From an uncultured Bacteroides sp. (lineage in GTDB: Bacteria; Bacteroidota; Bacteroidia; Bacteroidales; Bacteroidaceae): DNA of 39,704 nucleotides. The DNA lies in contig CAAEFE010000017.1 of NCBI GenBank assembly GCA_900755095.1, positions 1-39,704 of the forward strand, read 5' to 3'. Made by a program: the position numbers and the translations under genes. This document shows positions 1 to 7,312 of the stretch, piece by piece (positions within the stretch are counted from its first letter, which is position 1; each line of letters opens with the position of its first letter). The notes below the pieces were generated by a model. The model had not been told where the DNA came from. It searched no databases and worked only from the letters and a program-made list of their open reading frames with translations.

Positions 1-24
1 CTCTAACGAAAAACAAGAATATAA

Positions 25-336
25 ATACAGAATCACTATAGCTTTGTTCGATTTGCTATAGCGATTCTTTTTTATACGGGTACTTTATCGGGGGCTTACG
101 GTTATTTTTGTTTATTATATCTAAATGCCTATTTCGCAAAATCTGACTTAGTTTTCATAGGGTGGATTCAAGAACTACTAACGATACCATTTATACTTTT
201 TCAGTTTATACTTTTGATCATATCGATTTTGTACTGTATTAAAGATACATTTCGAGTAAATAGATATTCGTTTGGGAGTTTCTTCATTTTATTGACTAAT
301 AATCTATTTGTTATCTGTAGTCTAATCTTCAGATAA
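25..336 (+). pseudogene. 3' part of a small membrane protein, start not visible
   Basis: The frame ending at the TAA at 334-336 is open back to a TAA at 22-24 and has no ATG, GTG or TTG in its first half. The translation is strongly hydrophobic, with likely helices around FAIAILFYTGTLSGAYGYF, IPFILFQFILLIISILY and FFILLTNNLFVICSLIF, so it looks like a real three-helix membrane protein. A different frame from base 2 reads NEKQEYKYRITIALFDLL before a stop at 59-61, and a -1 shift near base 58 would join the two. This suggests either a frameshifted gene or one whose start lies left of the window. No family recognised. Confidence 0.35.
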
Positions 337-380
337 ATATAGTTCAAAAGCGAAGTGTTTCTTGAAAACTACAGCCCCTT

Positions 381-1616
381 TCACCGCTTATCGTGAAATC
401 TATATCCAATCCCCAACATTAAATTGTTAGGGTCTTTAAACTTACTCAACTGATACCCCACGTGCAAAAACAAATGGCGGGTAACATAAGTTTTGAGAGC
501 CAATATTTGATAGAAACCTTCCGTATCATCGCCACTATATATCATATTTCGTCCGATACCGACATTAATGGAGAAAATAGGCATCACCAGTTCTGCCCGA
601 AGAGACAACCCCACCGCAAATTGTTCGCGGAATGGAGGACGGTGAAACTTTATATCATCCCCATAAGTTCCTACTAGCTTATAGTCCTTAATATTAGCAC
701 TCTCGTCAAATTGCGCATCCACAGAAAGTCCTGCCCGGAAATAGTTATTGAAATTATACATCGGGGCAAAATTGAGACCTACAATACCGAACGAACCGGG
801 AACCAAAGTGGGGATACCTTCTTTAACGAATCCTCTTTTGCGAGTGGCACCGTATACCAACAAGTCATAGCTGACGTGTGGCTTTATGTAAAGACGTTTG
901 GGAGCAATTGCTCCGGACGCCTTATCTTCGGCATTAAAGGTACGTACAATGCCGACTCTCCCTCCGATAGTATTGAGACCTCCATTGGGATAACGCGTAT
1001 TTCCATTGGAGAAATGAGTGAAGTCTACCCCTGCTGCTAGTTTCCACTGTGGATAAAACTGCCAGTTCAAGACAAAGCCCAAATTGATATACGCATTGAT
1101 TTTAGAACCGATAGCGTCATTGTACCAATTGCTATGTTCATCATATTGTTTCCAACCGAAAGAAGCACCGAAATTCCACTCATAATCCAACGACAAACAG
1201 GATGAAAGTCGTACAATAGGCGCCCCTTGAAAAGCATATACCGCCACTGGATTTCCCAGTTCAGCGGAATTATAAAATGTATTATGCGAAACACCGATGC
1301 CCTGATAGGCATGAGGATACAACCTCCCCAAATAGGAATCTTTGCTGAACTGGAAAGCATACTTCAAGTGCAGGGAAAGTGACCGATCAATTTTCTGCCG
1401 TTGTGCATTATCGCCTTCAAGGAAACTGTTTGTCGGAGCTACATAGCCCGGACGAACGTCAAAACCGATCTGATGGATGAGGGCATGGTTGGTGCTGTCA
1501 TTCGCTTGTCGGACAGATTTCACTACTGTCTGAGCGTCCAATTTGTTGCCGACTGCTGAAAGCAGCAGCAAGCAGATTATATACAGAGACCGTCTGGTAT
1601 TCATATTTCTACTCAT
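381..1616 (-). CDS. PagL-like acyloxyacyl hydrolase (lipid A 3-O-deacylase family) outer-membrane protein
   Basis: Likely outer-membrane beta-barrel enzyme of the PagL/acyloxyacyl hydrolase family, which removes an acyl chain from lipid A. From the start chosen here it has 411 residues. A signal peptide ends near LDAQ (about residue 29). The family active-site block is visible as FTHFSNGNTRYPNGG, with H201 and S203 matching the catalytic His-x-Ser of PagL, followed by the usual N-G-G turn and a barrel strand. The protein is longer than PagL of Gram-negative pathogens, as is usual for Bacteroidetes members. The ATG at 1614-1616 overlaps the TGA of the upstream lipoprotein gene (ATGA), which fixes the start over a more upstream ATG at 1643 and implies translational coupling. 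The exact lipid substrate is inferred from the family. Confidence 0.72.
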   Translation of the reverse strand: MSRNMNTRRSLYIICLLLLSAVGNKLDAQTVVKSVRQANDSTNHALIHQIGFDVRPGYVAPTNSFLEGDNAQRQKIDRSLSLHLKYAFQFSKDSYLGRLYPHAYQGIGVSHNTFYNSAELGNPVAVYAFQGAPIVRLSSCLSLDYEWNFGASFGWKQYDEHSNWYNDAIGSKINAYINLGFVLNWQFYPQWKLAAGVDFTHFSNGNTRYPNGGLNTIGGRVGIVRTFNAEDKASGAIAPKRLYIKPHVSYDLLVYGATRKRGFVKEGIPTLVPGSFGIVGLNFAPMYNFNNYFRAGLSVDAQFDESANIKDYKLVGTYGDDIKFHRPPFREQFAVGLSLRAELVMPIFSINVGIGRNMIYSGDDTEGFYQILALKTYVTRHLFLHVGYQLSKFKDPNNLMLGIGYRFHDKR

Positions 1617-2560
1617 TTGATATTCTCGCGTGCTATGTAACATTTTCCGGGCATTTTACTTTGCAACGTACCGGTTATAGTGCGCTGTCTCCCATTCTTA
1701 GGGTGAACAGCATAAAGGGTGTACTCCGTTTCGAACCACTCACATTCTAACAGCACGATGATACGTTGGGTAGTTTTAGGCGGGATAGAAATCTCCTTCT
1801 TCTCCGTATCAGGGAAAGGCAAAGGCAGCGCTTGCTGCTCAGACGTATATTGCGCCTGTACACCGTTCATTCCCAACCATTCGTTTTCCATGCTTGGTAT
1901 CTCTACTGTCGGATTATCTCCTCCCAATAGTCGGAAAGCCTCAGGGTCATCGCTTTTGAACACCACTTCATGGTGGGCGTCCTTGTAAGGGAATAACAGG
2001 CATGGGGAGGGAGTACCTAAATTATTAGATTGTATAAAACTCATAGTTTCTTCCAGTCTCCATTCATGAGAATACCCATTTAAAGAATAAGTGATATGAT
2101 CGAACACATATCTGTCCGACGGAGTAATTTGAACATATATTTCTTGTGATTCATACTCATTGCTCACTACAAGCATGAATCTAAAGTAGTCGTTACGGAC
2201 GTTTTCGCCCACCGTTATCTTTAGCTCTTTGGGGTTACTGCGTTGAATGATGAAATCGGTCAGCTTTTCATTGCACACAATCTTACCTAATCCTTTCAGG
2301 TAGACATCCTGGTTTCTCATTATCAGATTGTCGTCGGCATCATAAACTTCATATTGATGGGTAAAGTCACTATCGTAAGTATACATCCAAACCAAATCCC
2401 AATTGGAGGATGCAAAACGAATAGTTACCTCATCACCATTCCCGTCCAAAGTAAATTCGGTATCGGAAGTCCGGAAGTCGTCGACGAATACATCATCGTT
2501 ACAACTATAAAGTCCTAATAGAATAAGAATATATGCTGTTAAGTTTACGATTGTTTTCAT
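1613..2560 (-). CDS. BACON-like lipoprotein paired with the PagL-like enzyme
   Basis: A 315-residue lipoprotein: hydrophobic N-terminus with lipobox LYSC, lipidated Cys20, followed by acidic NDD, a combination often seen on surface-exposed Bacteroides lipoproteins. Residues about 35-60 (FTLDGNGDEVTIRFASSNW) resemble the start of a BACON/Ig-like beta-sandwich. The remainder looks beta-rich and I recognise no enzyme motif. It is the first gene of a two-gene unit with the PagL-like gene, whose start codon overlaps its stop. A TACTTTTG promoter element lies 32 bp upstream. A partner or accessory role for the deacylase is inference from this coupling only. Confidence 0.6.
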   Translation of the reverse strand: MKTIVNLTAYILILLGLYSCNDDVFVDDFRTSDTEFTLDGNGDEVTIRFASSNWDLVWMYTYDSDFTHQYEVYDADDNLIMRNQDVYLKGLGKIVCNEKLTDFIIQRSNPKELKITVGENVRNDYFRFMLVVSNEYESQEIYVQITPSDRYVFDHITYSLNGYSHEWRLEETMSFIQSNNLGTPSPCLLFPYKDAHHEVVFKSDDPEAFRLLGGDNPTVEIPSMENEWLGMNGVQAQYTSEQQALPLPFPDTEKKEISIPPKTTQRIIVLLECEWFETEYTLYAVHPKNGRQRTITGTLQSKMPGKCYIARENIK

Positions 2561-2591
2561 GTCGGTCGTTATCTAGTTATTTTGTTGACGA

Positions 2592-2599
2592 CAAAAGTA
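2592..2599 (-). promoter_or_regulatory. Bacteroides -7 element for the lipoprotein/PagL unit
   Basis: On the minus strand the sequence reads TACTTTTG, a full match to TAnnTTTG, ending 32 bp before the ATG at 2560. No clear TTTG lies at the expected -33 position. Confidence 0.55.
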
Positions 2600-2639
2600 A
2601 TACATATTTTTAGAAGAGAGTTATTATCACCCCTGTTTA

Positions 2640-2671
2640 GTTGCCACATAAAGGAAAATAAACTATTTTTG
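2640..2671 (+). promoter_or_regulatory. Promoter of the AAA-ATPase/nuclease gene
   Basis: TATTTTTG at 2664-2671 matches TAnnTTTG, and GTTG at 2640-2643 is a near match to the -33 TTTG with a 20-bp spacer. The predicted start is about 20 bp before the ATG at 2698. It is divergent from the lipoprotein promoter. Confidence 0.55.
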
Positions 2672-2697
2672 TTCTCAACATTAAAGAGGGAGCAATT

Positions 2698-4437
2698 ATG
2701 GATGCAGCAATAAAGAAAATACCTTATGGGATGACGGACTTCGAGAGAATAATTCTTGAAAACTATTACTATGTAGACAAAACACAATATATCGCCAAAG
2801 TAGAAAAAGTGACCTCCTTCTTTTTCTTTGTTCGCCCTCGCCGTTTCGGAAAAAGTCTTTTCCTAAACATGCTCGGTTTATACTACGACATCAACCAAAA
2901 AGATAAATTCGAAAAAATCTTTGGTAATCTTTATATAGGCAAGCATCCTACGCCTGATCGCAACAAATATCTGGTGCTTACACTCAATTTCAGTAGTGTA
3001 GCCGCCAATATGGATCGTTTGGAAGAAACATTCAACACCTATTGCAAAATCGTAATGGATGGATTTGCAGAACGAAACGCTCATCTGTTAGGGAAAGAAG
3101 CCGCTGAAAAGCTACATGAATTAAAAACAGGAGATGCCTTATTGGGATCACTGTGCCAAAGCGCCCAAAACAAGGGACTAAAGATATATCTTATCCTTGA
3201 TGAGTACGATAACTTTGCCAACAATATTCTGGTAGATTATGGCAATGAACGTTATCGCAGCATCACTCATGGTAGCGGATTCTTCCGTAGTTTCCTTAAA
3301 GTGGTAAAAGACTATTCAAGTTCAGTGATCGAGCGCATCTTCCTTACAGGCGTAAGCCCAGTAACAATGGATGATCTCACTAGCGGATTCAACATTGCGG
3401 ATAATTATAGCAGTTCACCTATCTTTAATAATATGATGGGATTTAATGAACAAGAAGTACGCACTCTGATCGATTATTACAAAAGTTACCGGGAACTACC
3501 GCACACTACAGATGAATTAATAACCATCATGAAACCATGGTACGACAATTACTGTTTCGCCATGAAAGCGCTAAAGGAACCGTCTATGTACAATTCAGAT
3601 ATGGTGCTCTATTTCATGAATCATTATATGCTGAATGAAGACATCCCTGACAATATGCTCGATGCTAATATTCGCACCGACTACAACAAGCTGCGCCACC
3701 TCATCCACGTAGACAAAACTTTCGGTGAAAATGCAAGCGTTGTACAAGAGATTGTTGAAAAAGGTTCTACTACCGGAATCATTGCAAACAGTTTCCCAGC
3801 CGAAGACATTATCAAACCGGAAAACTTTAAAAGCCTACTCTACTATTACGGCATGCTAACCATCAGCGGAATGGAAATGGGTGAGCCCATACTGAGCGTC
3901 CCCAACTGGGCAGTGCGCGAACAACTTTACGGTTACATGGCAGACATCTACAAAGATTCCGCCGACCTATATCTGGAGACAGATAAGCTGGTGGACCGAA
4001 TGAAACGAATGGCATACAAAGGAGAATGGGAAAATTGCTTCACATACATTGCCGACCGCTTGAATGCCCAAAGCAGTGTTCGCGACTTCATAGAAGGTGA
4101 AGCTTATGTAAAAACCTTTATTTTGGCTTACCTCGGATTGACACATTATTATATTGCCCGTCCCGAATATGAAAGCAACAAAGGATATGCGGATATCTTT
4201 CTGCAACCTCGCCTGCTGCAACTTCCCGACATGGTATACAGCTACTGTATCGAAGTGAAATATGCAAAACGGGATGCTTCTGACACCGAGATAGAAAAAT
4301 TGCTGTCCAATGCAAAAATACAACTGAAACAGTATGCAGCAAGCGAATGGATTCATCAAGACAAAGGGACTACAGAATTAAAGAGTATCGCATTAGTGTT
4401 CCAAGGCTGGAAACTGGTGAGAGTGGAAGAAGTATAA
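2698..4437 (+). CDS. AAA-ATPase-like / PD-(D/E)XK nuclease family protein
   Basis: A 579-residue protein of the family combining an AAA-ATPase-like domain (PF09820 type) with a C-terminal DUF1703 PD-(D/E)XK nuclease-like domain, very common in multiple copies in Bacteroidales. A Walker-A-like loop PRRFGKS is at residues 47-53, and a Walker B, IYLILDEYDNF, at 163-173. The C-terminal part has GYADIF (D499), then IEVK (E519, K521), fitting D-(E/D)-x-K. Both domains appear intact and of full family length. It is a monocistronic gene with its own promoter, converging with recO 4 bp past its stop. Its biological role is not established; a mobile-element or defence link is often suspected but nothing here proves it. 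Confidence 0.82.
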   Translation: MDAAIKKIPYGMTDFERIILENYYYVDKTQYIAKVEKVTSFFFFVRPRRFGKSLFLNMLGLYYDINQKDKFEKIFGNLYIGKHPTPDRNKYLVLTLNFSSVAANMDRLEETFNTYCKIVMDGFAERNAHLLGKEAAEKLHELKTGDALLGSLCQSAQNKGLKIYLILDEYDNFANNILVDYGNERYRSITHGSGFFRSFLKVVKDYSSSVIERIFLTGVSPVTMDDLTSGFNIADNYSSSPIFNNMMGFNEQEVRTLIDYYKSYRELPHTTDELITIMKPWYDNYCFAMKALKEPSMYNSDMVLYFMNHYMLNEDIPDNMLDANIRTDYNKLRHLIHVDKTFGENASVVQEIVEKGSTTGIIANSFPAEDIIKPENFKSLLYYYGMLTISGMEMGEPILSVPNWAVREQLYGYMADIYKDSADLYLETDKLVDRMKRMAYKGEWENCFTYIADRLNAQSSVRDFIEGEAYVKTFILAYLGLTHYYIARPEYESNKGYADIFLQPRLLQLPDMVYSYCIEVKYAKRDASDTEIEKLLSNAKIQLKQYAASEWIHQDKGTTELKSIALVFQGWKLVRVEEV

Positions 4438-4441
4438 ACAG

Positions 4442-5170
4442 CTAATCAAACAATTCTTTCAGTACATCCAGCGACTTTAATGCAGGAAAATCTGGCAGAT
4501 GCAAACGATAATAATCATTCATAATCGTCAGGCAGCGAGTGCGTTCCGCACGGCTCATGCCAAATAAGTGCATCGTCTCATAATTCATGCGCATCAACTG
4601 GCGAAGACGTCCAGCCTCTTCGGGATTAATATAAGAAGAATGCAACTGCGGACGAGTGGAAGTGAAACAAGCATTCAGCAAGTCAAAGTAATCACCGGTG
4701 TGATAATCTTCCAGATTCGGATACAACCCCAAAAAACGGGAAAGACGCATCAGAAAAACCAGATGGAAATTGGCAAACCCTTCGCGACATTCGTCCAGCC
4801 AAATGACAGAATGCTGCAAATAAGCGAACAACGGACGATTCTCAGCCTCTTCACGGATAGCACGATACAGAAACTCTGCCAGAAAAAGTGCCATTGAAGA
4901 CTTGTACGGGTCATAAGGAATGGAGGTAAAAGGATAAAAAGACTTCGCCTCTTTTACCCGATAGAGAGTGGCATTCGGACGATAATCCGCCTCAAATTCA
5001 ATGAAAGACAAAGGCTGGAAGAGCACTGACTTGACTGCCGCCTTCCGCGAACGGGGTACGGGAACGAGAAAAGAAGTCCGCCCGGATAACTCCGTGTACA
5101 TATCTACAATGATAGAAGTATCATTATATTTAAGCGTATGTAGAACTATTCCTTTCGTCTTTTGCAGCAT
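4442..5170 (-). CDS. recO: DNA repair protein RecO
   Basis: RecO loads RecA onto SSB-coated single-stranded DNA with RecR in the RecF pathway. The 242-residue product has the typical start [19 protein letters not shown], an N-terminal OB-fold ending with the [15 protein letters not shown] stretch, and a helical C-terminal domain. The length is normal. I see no CxxC zinc motif, as in several Bacteroidetes RecO proteins. It stands alone, divergent from the recombinase gene with a 141-bp shared upstream region, and converges with the preceding ATPase gene with no visible terminator between them. Confidence 0.92.
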   Translation of the reverse strand: MLQKTKGIVLHTLKYNDTSIIVDMYTELSGRTSFLVPVPRSRKAAVKSVLFQPLSFIEFEADYRPNATLYRVKEAKSFYPFTSIPYDPYKSSMALFLAEFLYRAIREEAENRPLFAYLQHSVIWLDECREGFANFHLVFLMRLSRFLGLYPNLEDYHTGDYFDLLNACFTSTRPQLHSSYINPEEAGRLRQLMRMNYETMHLFGMSRAERTRCLTIMNDYYRLHLPDFPALKSLDVLKELFD

Positions 5171-5199
5171 AATGCACTCCTCTTTTTATCATTCCGGAA

Positions 5200-5207
5200 C
5201 AAAACTA
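5200..5207 (-). promoter_or_regulatory. -7 element of recO promoter
   Basis: The minus strand reads TAGTTTTG, a full TAnnTTTG match, 29 bp upstream of the recO ATG. The -33 box is not clear. Confidence 0.45.
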
Positions 5208-5265
5208 CAAAAAAATGTCTGGCAATCGGGAGCTTTTTAGAGGCGTTAACAACAAAAAAGATTGC

Positions 5266-5273
5266 TATTTTTG
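5266..5273 (+). promoter_or_regulatory. -7 element of the recombinase promoter
   Basis: TATTTTTG matches TAnnTTTG, 38 bp before the ATG at 5312. This supports starting the recombinase at 5312 rather than at the in-frame upstream ATG at 5162, which lies ahead of this promoter and inside the divergent recO start region. Confidence 0.5.
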
Positions 5274-5311
5274 TTATACTCCCTGAAGAACAAGTAAATA
5301 TAGACAAGAGT

Positions 5312-6286
5312 ATGAAAAGAAAAAGTAATAAAAACAGCTTTACCGGATGCGCAAAAGCATACATCCGGAATCTACAAGAAGAGGGTCGTTACTCGACGGC
5401 ACATGTATACAAAAATGCAATCCTGTCATTTGCCAAGTTTTGTGATACTCCCGAAGTCGCATTCGGACAAGTCAACCGCGATAGTCTGCGACGGTACGGG
5501 CAGTATCTTTATGACTGCGGATTGAAACCGAACACCGTATCGACTTATATGCGTATGCTGCGCAGTATCTACAACCGCGGTGTCGAAGCGGGTACGGCCC
5601 GTTTCATCCCCCGACTGTTTCGTGACGTATTCACCGGAGTAGATGTCCGGCAGAAAAAGGCACTGCCCATCAACGAACTGCACAGGTTGCTCTACAAAGT
5701 CCCCAAGTCCAGCCACCTGCGTCGCACACAAGCGATAGCACGACTGATGTTTCAGCTCTGCGGCATGCCGTTTGCCGACTTCGCACATCTGGAGAAATCG
5801 GCACTGGTACATGGAGTACTGAGATATAACCGTATAAAGACCGGTACTCCCATGAGCGTCGAAATACTGGAGGCTGCCAAGAAGGCAATCAACGGATTGC
5901 GCAATAATGAATCTTCCGGAGAGGATTGTCCGGACTACCTGTTCGACATCATGAAAGGAGATAAAAAACGGAAAGAAGAGGCAGGATATAAAGAATATCA
6001 ATCGGCTCTCAGACGATTCAACAATCAATTGAAGAGTCTTTCCAGAGAGTTACACATCAAATCGCCTGTCACCTCATACACCATCCGGCATTCCTGGGCA
6101 ACGAGCGCCAAATATCAGGGAATCCCCATCGAAATGATCAGCGAATCATTGGGACATAAATCAATAAAGACCACGCAAACTTACCTGAAAGGCTTTGGAC
6201 TGGAAAAACGGACAGAAGCGAATAAATTGAATTGTTTTTACGTAGAGAACTACGTTACGAGCAAACACCAAGAGACAATATATTGA
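5312..6286 (+). CDS. Tyrosine recombinase, likely invertase of the adjacent promoter switch
   Basis: A 324-residue tyrosine site-specific recombinase of the Bacteroidales integrase/invertase type. The N-terminal SAM-like core-binding domain covers about residues 5-105 and the catalytic domain follows. Visible catalytic elements: K176 in the beta-hairpin (RIKTG), box II R259 in TSYTIRHSWAT, H282 in LGHK and nucleophile Y291 in TQTYLKGF. The motif usually read RGMxFxD in this family is CGMPFAD here, so its Arg is Cys150. The stop codon lies only 23 bp from the left inverted repeat of the invertible segment, the usual position for a dedicated phase-variation recombinase. Integration into a mobile element is less likely because no attachment sites or cargo genes are seen. 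DNA inversion is inferred from context and site structure. Confidence 0.85.
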   Translation: MKRKSNKNSFTGCAKAYIRNLQEEGRYSTAHVYKNAILSFAKFCDTPEVAFGQVNRDSLRRYGQYLYDCGLKPNTVSTYMRMLRSIYNRGVEAGTARFIPRLFRDVFTGVDVRQKKALPINELHRLLYKVPKSSHLRRTQAIARLMFQLCGMPFADFAHLEKSALVHGVLRYNRIKTGTPMSVEILEAAKKAINGLRNNESSGEDCPDYLFDIMKGDKKRKEEAGYKEYQSALRRFNNQLKSLSRELHIKSPVTSYTIRHSWATSAKYQGIPIEMISESLGHKSIKTTQTYLKGFGLEKRTEANKLNCFYVENYVTSKHQETIY

Positions 6287-6309
6287 ATATAAACAAATTA
6301 CCTTATCTA

Positions 6310-6331
6310 TTACTTCTTAGGTAACGGAAAT
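6310..6331 (+). repeat. Left inverted repeat (IRL) of the invertible segment
   Basis: This 22-bp sequence is the exact reverse complement of 6577-6598. It contains near-palindromic arms TTAC and GTAA around a 7-bp centre (TTCTTAG), the arrangement expected for a tyrosine recombinase core site. Bases immediately outside the 22 bp do not match, so the repeat ends are sharp. Confidence 0.9.
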
Positions 6332-6341
6332 AAATACAGCG

Positions 6342-6374
6342 CAAAGATATAGAAAAAGAACATCACATTCCAAA
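6342..6374 (-). promoter_or_regulatory. Invertible promoter, currently pointing left
   Basis: On the minus strand the sequence reads TTTG (6371-6374), a 21-bp spacer, then TATCTTTG (6342-6349): one of the best consensus matches in the window. As sequenced it transcribes across IRL into the 3' end of the recombinase gene on the antisense strand. Confidence 0.8.
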
Positions 6375-6560
6375 TTAATTATACATTATTTCACTTCCTT
6401 TCTTTCAAAAAAATAAAAAAGAATACAGGAGCATGAATTATATCTGTTTCATGTTCCAGACCGCTATTGTGTCTGCCGGACTATTTTTCAGCCGGAAACC
6501 TATAAATACGCTTTAGCACTCAAAGACCGCCGCCTTTTTTACTTCTTTCCCCTCCACATA

Positions 6561-6576
6561 CCGGTCATAAGACCGG
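6561..6576. repeat. Short perfect hairpin abutting IRR
   Basis: CCGGTC-ATAA-GACCGG is a perfect 6-bp stem with a 4-nt loop, ending exactly where the right inverted repeat begins. It could be an accessory protein site or a small leader hairpin. No T-run follows, so it is not a classic terminator. Confidence 0.6.
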
Positions 6577-6598
6577 ATTTCCGTTACCTAAGAAGTAA
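6577..6598 (-). repeat. Right inverted repeat (IRR) of the invertible segment
   Basis: Exact reverse complement of 6310-6331. With the next base the arms read GTTAC-CTAAGAA-GTAAC (6583-6599), a 5-bp inverted arm pair around a 7-bp putative crossover region. It ends 23 bp before the ATG of the first fimbrial gene. Confidence 0.9.
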
Positions 6599-6621
6599 CA
6601 GAAACACATAAACAAAAGATT

Positions 6622-7290
6622 ATGACACACAAACCCGATAGGAATAGAAAAAGGATATCTACAGCCGCCAGCATAAAGGGACTCACGGCAGTCTTGAAAT
6701 GTATGTTGGCAAGTATCTTCCTTACCTGTCTTTTGCCCGCCTCCAGTCTATACGGGCAGAAGATAGCCGTCAAGAGTAATCTGCTCTATGACCTCACAAC
6801 CACTTTCAATATAGGGGGAGAGATAAGGTGCGATGATACGCACACGCTTAATCTCTCTGTCAACTACAATCCCTGGAACTTCGGGGGAAACAAAAAGATG
6901 AAGCATTTCATGCTCCAACCGGAGTACCGCAAATGGTTTGACAGAGTGTTCATGGGAAGCTACATCGGCTTTCAACTTCACTATGCTCTATTCAACTTCG
7001 GCGGAATGCTCCCTTGGGGATTCGGAAATGGTAAAATGCTGGGTATCGAAAACAGGCAGATTGCCAACAACCGGTATCAAGGCAATCTGGCGGGCTTCGG
7101 CATCTCCTATGGTTATCAATGGATGATCAGTCCGCAATGGAATCTGGAAGCGGGACTTTCACTGGGATATGCCCACCTCAACTACAAACGCTATGGACAG
7201 CCCGAAGGCGCTGCCTTTATCGAAAAATCCCACTGCAACTACTGGGGCCCCACGCAGATAGGGATATCACTCGTGTATTTCATTCAGTAA
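6622..7290 (+). CDS. DUF3575 outer-membrane protein, first gene of fimbrial operon
   Basis: A 222-residue DUF3575 family member. After a basic N-terminal stretch of about 27 residues comes a hydrophobic segment ending LYGQ (about 46), then the family opening KSNLLYDLTTTFNIGGEI and the motif LQPEYRKWF (98-106), followed by GSYIGFQLHYALFNFGG, typical of a small outer-membrane barrel. If M28 were the true start the signal peptide would be more standard; the ATG at 6622 is kept because spacing to the switch is good. It opens a run of seven same-strand genes with 12-40 bp gaps. DUF3575 proteins recur beside fimbrillin genes in Bacteroidales; their molecular role is unknown. Expression should depend on the upstream switch. 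Confidence 0.8.
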   Translation: MTHKPDRNRKRISTAASIKGLTAVLKCMLASIFLTCLLPASSLYGQKIAVKSNLLYDLTTTFNIGGEIRCDDTHTLNLSVNYNPWNFGGNKKMKHFMLQPEYRKWFDRVFMGSYIGFQLHYALFNFGGMLPWGFGNGKMLGIENRQIANNRYQGNLAGFGISYGYQWMISPQWNLEAGLSLGYAHLNYKRYGQPEGAAFIEKSHCNYWGPTQIGISLVYFIQ

Positions 7291-7312
7291 ATCAATTAAA
7301 TCACAACATAAC

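Larger units (their letters stand above)
6332..6576. other. Invertible promoter segment (phase switch), OFF orientation
   Basis: 245 bp between perfect 22-bp inverted repeats. It holds no ORF. Its one strong promoter (6342-6374) reads leftward, away from the fimbrial operon. No TAnnTTTG element points rightward anywhere between the recombinase stop and the ATG at 6622. Reflecting the segment moves the -7 element to about 6559-6566, giving a start near 6573 and a 5' leader of about 50 nt. A CCGG-based hairpin near 6477-6496 and a hairpin at 6561-6576 are the other structures. Inversion itself is inferred, not seen. Confidence 0.8.

Noticed and set aside
5162..5311. 50-codon N-terminal extension of the recombinase
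   Set aside because: It begins inside the recO start region and ahead of the recombinase promoter element; the family start fits 5312.
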